DNA of 64,000 nucleotides from Thermocatellispora tengchongensis (GTDB lineage Bacteria > Actinomycetota > Actinomycetes > Streptosporangiales > Streptosporangiaceae), in assembly GCF_014202315.1 (NCBI RefSeq), contig NZ_JACHGN010000031.1, positions 32,226 to 96,225 of the forward strand, written 5' to 3'. The translations under genes were made by a program, and so were the position numbers. Below are positions 59,434 to 64,000 of this stretch, one piece after another. Numbering within the stretch: the stretch's first letter is position 1; each line of letters starts with the position of its first letter. The notes beneath the pieces were generated by a model. That model made no database searches, was not told where the DNA came from, and worked only from the letters and a program-made list of their open reading frames with translations.

Positions 59434-60242
59434 TCACGGCGTGATTCGCCAACGCGGCAGCGCCTCCGACAACCTGTCCGACCCGCGCTCCACGTGCCAG
59501 TACACCAAGATCCCGCGACCGCCATACCGCGAGTGCCACTCGGTGAACAGGTTCTGATCCCATGCCCGGAAATGCGTGGAGTCGGAGGCGACCGCCGTCG
59601 AGCCCTGCCCCCGCAGGCCAGCGTCGCGGGTGGCGAAGGTGGCGTTGGCGATCTCGACCGCGATGGTGCGGGCCACCTCCGGGATCAGGTACCGGCGGCG
59701 CACGTAGCGCAGGTCCTCCTCGCTGTGGTCGTGGGCGCCGGAGATCACCTGCCGGATGCCGCAGTTGGTGCCGTAGGCGTAGATGACCAGCATGAGCCGC
59801 TCGGCGAGCACCTCCGGGCTCATGTGGCCGGTGCCGGTCGCCGCTGTCACCTTGGCCAGGCAGCCGGTGCGCAGGATCGCCTCCTTGAGGATGTCGATCA
59901 GCGGGACCGCGCTCCACCGGCGGGCCACCTCGAGCAATCCCGGAAACCGAGATGGTCGCGGATCTCACCGCGATGACGCTCAATCGTCCGGCCTGACCAG
60001 TCGTACAAGCCTAAGCTGCTGGGCGACGTCTTGGTCTGCTTCGCGACGTAGTCGACCACATCGTCAGGAAACTCCGCTCGCCCGCGCGGGAAGCGCCCGT
60101 GCTGCGTGAAGTACTTCAGCAACAGCGCAAAGGCCAGACGTGTGCCTTCCTGCTTCGCGCTGACCAGGCCGACCTCATCACTCAGCACAGTCCAGTGCTC
60201 GATGAGTTCATCCATGCCAAGCGGCGGACGTTCCATGCCCAT
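59434..60242 (-). pseudogene. tnpA: Collapsed Tn3-family transposase
   Basis: Two pieces of a Tn3 transposase remain. Codons from 60242 to about 59945 encode the N-terminal DUF4158 region (GTRLAFALLLKYFTQHGRFP, YDWSGRTIERHRGEIRDHLG). Codons from about 59937 to 59460 encode part of the DDE domain (RYVRRRYLIPEVARTIAVEI, ASDSTHFRAWDQN, TEWHSRYGGRGILVYWHVE). The middle of roughly 500 residues is missing at the junction near 59940, with a frame change, and the C-terminal end is lost after WHVERG. Inactive. Confidence 0.85.
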
Positions 60243-60384
60243 AGATCCGCGCCGGGCCCTCCGGCATTACAGAAGGTCAGGCTAAGGATCTTCGAGGTTT
60301 GGCGGCCTATGACACGTTGGTTATCGGCACCCCAACACCTCGTGCCGGAGGCGGAACATGCCTTCGAGCAGCCATGGCGGCAGC

Positions 60385-61221
60385 TCACCCGCACGGCCTG
60401 CGACGATCCGCTGCCCGCTCTCCGCCATCGGCCGATCCTCGGCGGGCCCCCTCGGTGCCCCTGACTCGCCCCCGTGCTGCGGCAAGGATCGACTCCTCAC
60501 GTTCCCGCGACAGCCCGTCGCGGGTGGCGGGGTACTCGCGGCTGAGCCGGTCGAACGCCTCGCCCAGGAAACGCAGGTCGGGGGAGCGGTTCGCGGCGAT
60601 GGCGCCGAGGCCCTCGGGCGTGGGCGCCCGGAAGGCGGCCCAGGCGCGGGCGGCGAGCCGTAGCGCGTCCGGGGTCAGCCGGGCGCACGCCTTCGTCGCG
60701 GGCAGCTCGCGCAGTTGTCCGGCGGTCAGCTGGCCGAGGCCGCCGAAGCGGGCGATGCCCGGGTATTCGCCGATGCGGATCAGGGTGACACGCTGCGCCG
60801 GCACGTCGAGATCGGCGAGACGGGCGAGGATCTGGATGATCTGCAACTGGTCGTACAGATCGGCCTCGAACCACAGCACGTACTCGCCGTCCCGGTTGGC
60901 CTTCAGGGTCCTGTCCCGCTCGGCGAACATCGCCATGGCCTCGCCGCGGTCGTCGGCGTCCGCCTGGATGAGGAAGGCGGCCCGGATCCGGCGAAGCTCC
61001 TCGGGGCCGACCGCGGGCACCGGGCCTTCGTGCAGGACGTCGCGCCAGTACAGCACGCGCCGGGCGATCCCGGTTCCGGGCAGGTCCGTGGCATCGCCGT
61101 TGCTGACGTGCAACGCCGCGGCCATCCAGTCGTCGGCGGGGCCGCGGGCGGTCGCGTGGGATTCGCCGGTCTCGGCCGCGCGGGCGCGGACGCGCTGCTC
61201 GAGATCGGCCTGCTCGGTCAT
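60385..61221 (-). CDS. DUF1835-domain protein, C-terminus probably truncated
   Basis: A 278-residue protein with the DUF1835 start (ALHVSNGDATDLPGTGIARR, VLYWRDVLHEGPVP) and the following EYVLWFEADLYDQLQIIQIL block. Function of the family is unknown. After DGLSREREESILAA the translation becomes Arg/Gly-rich and ends, where homologues usually continue with a winged-helix-like part, so the gene has probably lost its 3' end next to the Tn3 remnant. The ATG at 61221 follows GGAGAGG. First gene after a 170-bp gap with no other feature. Confidence 0.8.
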   Translation of the reverse strand: MTEQADLEQRVRARAAETGESHATARGPADDWMAAALHVSNGDATDLPGTGIARRVLYWRDVLHEGPVPAVGPEELRRIRAAFLIQADADDRGEAMAMFAERDRTLKANRDGEYVLWFEADLYDQLQIIQILARLADLDVPAQRVTLIRIGEYPGIARFGGLGQLTAGQLRELPATKACARLTPDALRLAARAWAAFRAPTPEGLGAIAANRSPDLRFLGEAFDRLSREYPATRDGLSREREESILAAARGRVRGTEGARRGSADGGERAADRRRPCG

Positions 61222-61391
61222 GATCCTCTCCCACCCTGGCGTCGGCCGAAACGGGGGCCTTCCATCGCCTTCATAGAGACCCGGCTGGGCAGGATCTGCC
61301 GGGAGGTGTCAGTCCTTGGTCAGGCTACCATCCGAGGAAGTCGTTGCAGATCGGTTCTCCTGGCCGGGATCCCGCCCGAGACGGTGTGGTC

Positions 61392-61820
61392 TCACGATCT
61401 GGGGGCGAGTTCGGGGAAGGCGCGGTGGACGGCGATCGGGTTGGCGTACTCCTCCCAGCTACGGAGCTTTCCGCGCAGCCAGTCGAACCGGAAGACGTAC
61501 GTGTTGCGGTACGGCGTGCCACCTGTCGTGCGGAAGTCACCGCGCGCCTGCACGAAGGTGGTCGCGCCGTCGGCGGTCACGCTGATCCGGCGGTCCACGA
61601 ATCGTACGGTACGGGTGATCGTCTCCAGCTTGCCGACTCGCGCCAAGAAAGCGTCCTTGCCCTCGACGCGTACGACGTCGCCGGGATCGCCGGTCGCTGT
61701 CATCGGCACTGACCAGACGACGTCGTCGTCGAGCATCGCCGTGAGGCCGGCCCGGTCGCCGTTCTCCAGCAGGTCGAGAAAGCGCTCCGTGGCGGCGATC
61801 GGATCGGCTTCGGCGGGCAT
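61392..61820 (-). CDS. SnoaL-like NTF2-fold protein
   Basis: A 142-residue SnoaL/limonene-epoxide-hydrolase-like protein: AATERFLDLLENGDRAGLTA, MLDDDVVWSVPM, then YRNTYVFRFDWLRGKLRSWE. The ATG at 61820 follows AGGAGAG. It lies 31 bp downstream of the esterase gene, on the same strand as the Baeyer-Villiger monooxygenase gene, so it may be an accessory of the same catabolic unit. Specific activity unknown. Confidence 0.87.
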   Translation of the reverse strand: MPAEADPIAATERFLDLLENGDRAGLTAMLDDDVVWSVPMTATGDPGDVVRVEGKDAFLARVGKLETITRTVRFVDRRISVTADGATTFVQARGDFRTTGGTPYRNTYVFRFDWLRGKLRSWEEYANPIAVHRAFPELAPRS

Positions 61821-61851
61821 GATCTCTCCTAGGGCACTCATCGCCGTGACG

Positions 61852-62754
61852 TCAGCCCGCAAGCCGCGGGGCCAGCCACGCCCCGATACGGGCGACGGCG
61901 TCATCGGCCTCGGGCATGTTCCCGGCGGACATCTGGAACACATGCTGCATCTCCGGGAACACGTCGAGGCGGACGTCGACACCCGCCGCCCGAAGCCGCT
62001 CGTCGAGCCTGGTCGAGTCGTCGAGCAGCACCTCGTGGTCGCCGACCTGCACGTAGATCGGCGGCAGGCCGGACAGGTCCGCGTGCAACGGCGACACGGT
62101 GGGATCGCGGAAGCCGCCCCCGGGGAGGAACGCCTCGGCCGCGTGCCTGCTGCCCTGAGCGGTGATCAACAGGTCCACGTCGGCACGTGTCTTCAACGAC
62201 TCACCCGATCCCTCAAGGTCCACCCACGGCGACAGCAGGACGGCCGCGGCCGGCGGCGGCACACCGTCCGCGCGGAGCCGGAGCAGCGTGAGCATCGTCA
62301 GCCCACCGCCTGCGGAATCACCCGCCATGGCGAGCCTGGCGGGGTCGTGACCGGCCTCGAGGAGCCAGCGGTATGCGGTAACGGCGTCCTCGACCTGGGC
62401 CGGGTGGGGGTTCTCCGGAGCGAGCCGGTAGTCGATGGCCAGGCTCCGCACGCCGACGGCCTTGGCGATGTGGCCGATCAGCCACTTGTGGCTGTTCACC
62501 GAACCCATCATGTAGCCACCGCCGTGGAGGAAGAGCAGCGTTCCCTCGCCGGTCGCGTCGGCCGGCTCGATCCACTGCCCCGGGATGCCGGCGACGTCGG
62601 CCGGGGTGTAGGTGACACCGGCAGGCTCGGCCGTGAGCGCGCCGAACTGCTCGCCTGCGGCGCGCATCTCCTCGATCGTCAGCCGCGTCCCCGTGGCCCG
62701 CTCCTTGAGCTGCCGCAGGAAGGCGAACGTTGCTTGTGCCTCGGTGCTGGTCAT
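61852..62754 (-). CDS. Alpha/beta-hydrolase, hormone-sensitive-lipase type esterase
   Basis: A 300-residue family IV esterase. Oxyanion motif LFLHGGGYMMGS, nucleophile elbow AGDSAGGGL, catalytic Asp near VGDHEVLLDD and His in MQHVFQM are all present. The ATG at 62754 has CAGGAG upstream. Downstream of the Baeyer-Villiger monooxygenase on the same strand, it could hydrolyse the ester or lactone that enzyme makes; that is inference from order. Confidence 0.93.
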   Translation of the reverse strand: MTSTEAQATFAFLRQLKERATGTRLTIEEMRAAGEQFGALTAEPAGVTYTPADVAGIPGQWIEPADATGEGTLLFLHGGGYMMGSVNSHKWLIGHIAKAVGVRSLAIDYRLAPENPHPAQVEDAVTAYRWLLEAGHDPARLAMAGDSAGGGLTMLTLLRLRADGVPPPAAAVLLSPWVDLEGSGESLKTRADVDLLITAQGSRHAAEAFLPGGGFRDPTVSPLHADLSGLPPIYVQVGDHEVLLDDSTRLDERLRAAGVDVRLDVFPEMQHVFQMSAGNMPEADDAVARIGAWLAPRLAG

Positions 62755-62863
62755 CGACGTGCTCCTGATTGGTCGTGGCTGTGTCAAGTAGTCGGGCCGG
62801 CGTCCGGAACGCGGGTGGTCGTGTCCGCGCGACACGGTCATGGCACGCGCCCGGCGGCGCCGG

Positions 62864-64000
62864 TCACGGGCGGAATTCCAGCCCTTCGAACCGGCCAGAG
62901 GTGCGCCACTCGTCGATGTAGGAGAGGAATCCGGCCGGACCCATCGGGTGCGGGGTCATGCTCAACCTGTGCGCGCGTGACTCGGGCCGGCCCTCGTTGT
63001 TGTAGAAGCCGGGCGTGCACTCGGCTCCGCCGATGAATCCCACCGGCGCCGACTCGATCGCCTCGACCCACGCCCGCTCCGCGTCCTCGGACGTCTCGAC
63101 CTCGCCGGCGCCGACCTGCTCGGCATGCGTGACGACCGCGGCCAGGGTGAGGCTCGCCTCGGTGTAGTTGCTCGTCACGTTGATCGGGAAGCCGAGCCCC
63201 TGGCGGAAGCCGACGATGAACAGGTTCGGGAAGCCGCGGGTGTACATGCCCTGGAAGGTCTCCATCCCGTCGGCCCATTTCTTGGCGAGCGCCAGTCCGT
63301 CGCGGCCGATGATCTCCAACGCCCCGCTGCTCGTGTAGTCGCGGCCGAACTCGAAACCGGACGCGTAGATGATGCAGTCAAGGTCGTAGTGGACGCCGGC
63401 CGCCCACACGCCGGCCTCGTCGATGCGCTCGACCCCCTTGCCGTCGGTGTCGACGAGGTGGACGTTGGGGCGGTTGAACGTCTGCAGGTACTCATCGTGG
63501 AAGCAGGGCCGCTTGCAGAGCAGGCCGTACCACGCCTTGAGGCGCGCGGCCGTCTCGGGGTCGGTGACGATCGCGTCGACCCGCCGCCGGATCTCCTCGG
63601 TCTTCTCGTCGTCGACGTCCTGATACGCCTTGGCGAACGCCGCGGGGTCGAACTCCTCCGGCACGCGACCGCCGTTGATCTCGACCCACCGATCGCGGAT
63701 CCGCTTCCCGAGATCGGTATGCCCGTCGTCGACATAGTCGACGTCGGTGAAGCCGCCGGTCTGGAGGGTGACGAAGTTCACCAGCCACTCCTTCTGCCAG
63801 CCCGGGCCGAGCGTCTTGAACCATTCGGGGTCTATCGGCCGGTTGTTCCGCTCATCGACCGTCGAGGGCGTGCGCTGAAAGACGAACAACTCCTGGGCAT
63901 CACGCCCGAGCGGCGGCACGCACTGCACCCCGCTCGCCCCGGTACCGATGATCCCGACCCTCTTGCCGGCCAGCTTCGTCATCGGGGCGCCCTCGGGGGT
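62864..64000 (-). CDS. Flavin Baeyer-Villiger monooxygenase (partial, 5' end outside window)
   Basis: At least 378 residues; the frame stays open to the window edge, so the N-terminal FAD motif and the BVMO fingerprint are not seen. Visible are the second Rossmann motif KRVGIIGTGASGVQCVPPLG, which binds NADPH, the IIYASGFEFG segment and the C-terminal GFYNNEG and GFLSYIDEWR blocks typical of cyclic-ketone BVMOs. An ATG at 63982 is internal, since TPEGAP continues upstream as in homologues. Such enzymes insert oxygen next to a ketone to form an ester or lactone. Confidence 0.9.
   Translation of the reverse strand, partial: TPEGAPMTKLAGKRVGIIGTGASGVQCVPPLGRDAQELFVFQRTPSTVDERNNRPIDPEWFKTLGPGWQKEWLVNFVTLQTGGFTDVDYVDDGHTDLGKRIRDRWVEINGGRVPEEFDPAAFAKAYQDVDDEKTEEIRRRVDAIVTDPETAARLKAWYGLLCKRPCFHDEYLQTFNRPNVHLVDTDGKGVERIDEAGVWAAGVHYDLDCIIYASGFEFGRDYTSSGALEIIGRDGLALAKKWADGMETFQGMYTRGFPNLFIVGFRQGLGFPINVTSNYTEASLTLAAVVTHAEQVGAGEVETSEDAERAWVEAIESAPVGFIGGAECTPGFYNNEGRPESRAHRLSMTPHPMGPAGFLSYIDEWRTSGRFEGLEFRP

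Larger units (their letters stand above)
58634..60334. mobile_element. Tn3-family transposon remnant
   Basis: The frameshifted resolvase and deleted transposase together form a decayed Tn3-type element of about 1.7 kb at most. Possible outer ends start GGGGT at 58633 and end ACCCC at 60333, which fits Tn3 ends, but the arms beyond five bases do not match well, so the borders are uncertain. The element sits directly after the esterase stop codon and before the truncated-looking DUF1835 gene. Confidence 0.65.

Noticed and set aside
58633-60333. Tn3 terminal inverted repeats
   Set aside because: Only the outer GGGGT/ACCCC match. The next bases do not align well enough to call true ends, so the borders stay uncertain.

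Overview
The window is very GC-rich DNA with heavy GTG start usage, frequent 4-bp GTGA or ATGA gene overlaps, leaderless-looking promoters and a dense set of MarR, TetR, MerR, IclR and XRE regulators. This points to a filamentous actinobacterium, most likely a Streptosporangiales-type genus, but no marker gene here fixes the genus.

Layout. 1-8 kb holds small regulator/enzyme pairs: MarR with an FAD monooxygenase, MarR with a deazaflavin nitroreductase-like protein, a SoxR-like MerR regulator, and a DesK/DesR-type two-component system divergent from an ABC-2 exporter. 8-16 kb holds a SnoaL-like protein, a NUDIX hydrolase, a YCII protein, an amidase, the RecD2 helicase, a decayed serine-hydrolase stretch, an orphan ABC ATPase and an MDR oxidoreductase. 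16-43 kb is the centrepiece: a 22.9 kb single-gene NRPS with six modules and a thioesterase, translationally coupled to a gene that fuses an MbtH domain to 4-hydroxymandelate synthase, which is coupled to 4-hydroxymandelate oxidase. A divergent DHA2-type exporter completes this group.

43-50 kb is a sugar or sugar-acid uptake and catabolism locus: IclR, two permeases and a lipoprotein on one strand; an enolase-superfamily enzyme, a DHDPS-family aldolase and an SDR on the other. 50-58.6 kb holds a SnoaL-like protein, a TetR-controlled flavoprotein/membrane pair with twin operators, an XRE-cupin regulator beside a remnant of a thioredoxin-reductase-like gene, a second DHA2 exporter, and an erythromycin-esterase family enzyme with its own regulator. 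58.6-60.3 kb is a collapsed Tn3-family transposon. 60.4-64 kb holds a DUF1835 protein that looks shortened at its C-terminus, then SnoaL, esterase and Baeyer-Villiger monooxygenase genes; the last runs off the window.

How the central cluster works (inference). HmaS turns 4-hydroxyphenylpyruvate into 4-hydroxymandelate, and HmO oxidises that to 4-hydroxyphenylglyoxylate. A transaminase not present in this window would give 4-hydroxyphenylglycine (Hpg) for the NRPS. Domain order is C-A-T / C-A-T / C-A-T-E / C-A-T-E / C-A-T-E / C-A-T-TE. Specificity codes read by eye suggest Gly, unknown, D-Ser, D-arylglycine-like, D-arylglycine-like, Ser. I do not recognise a named product with this order. The MbtH-HmaS fusion ties precursor supply and A-domain activation into one polypeptide and is the most unusual feature seen.
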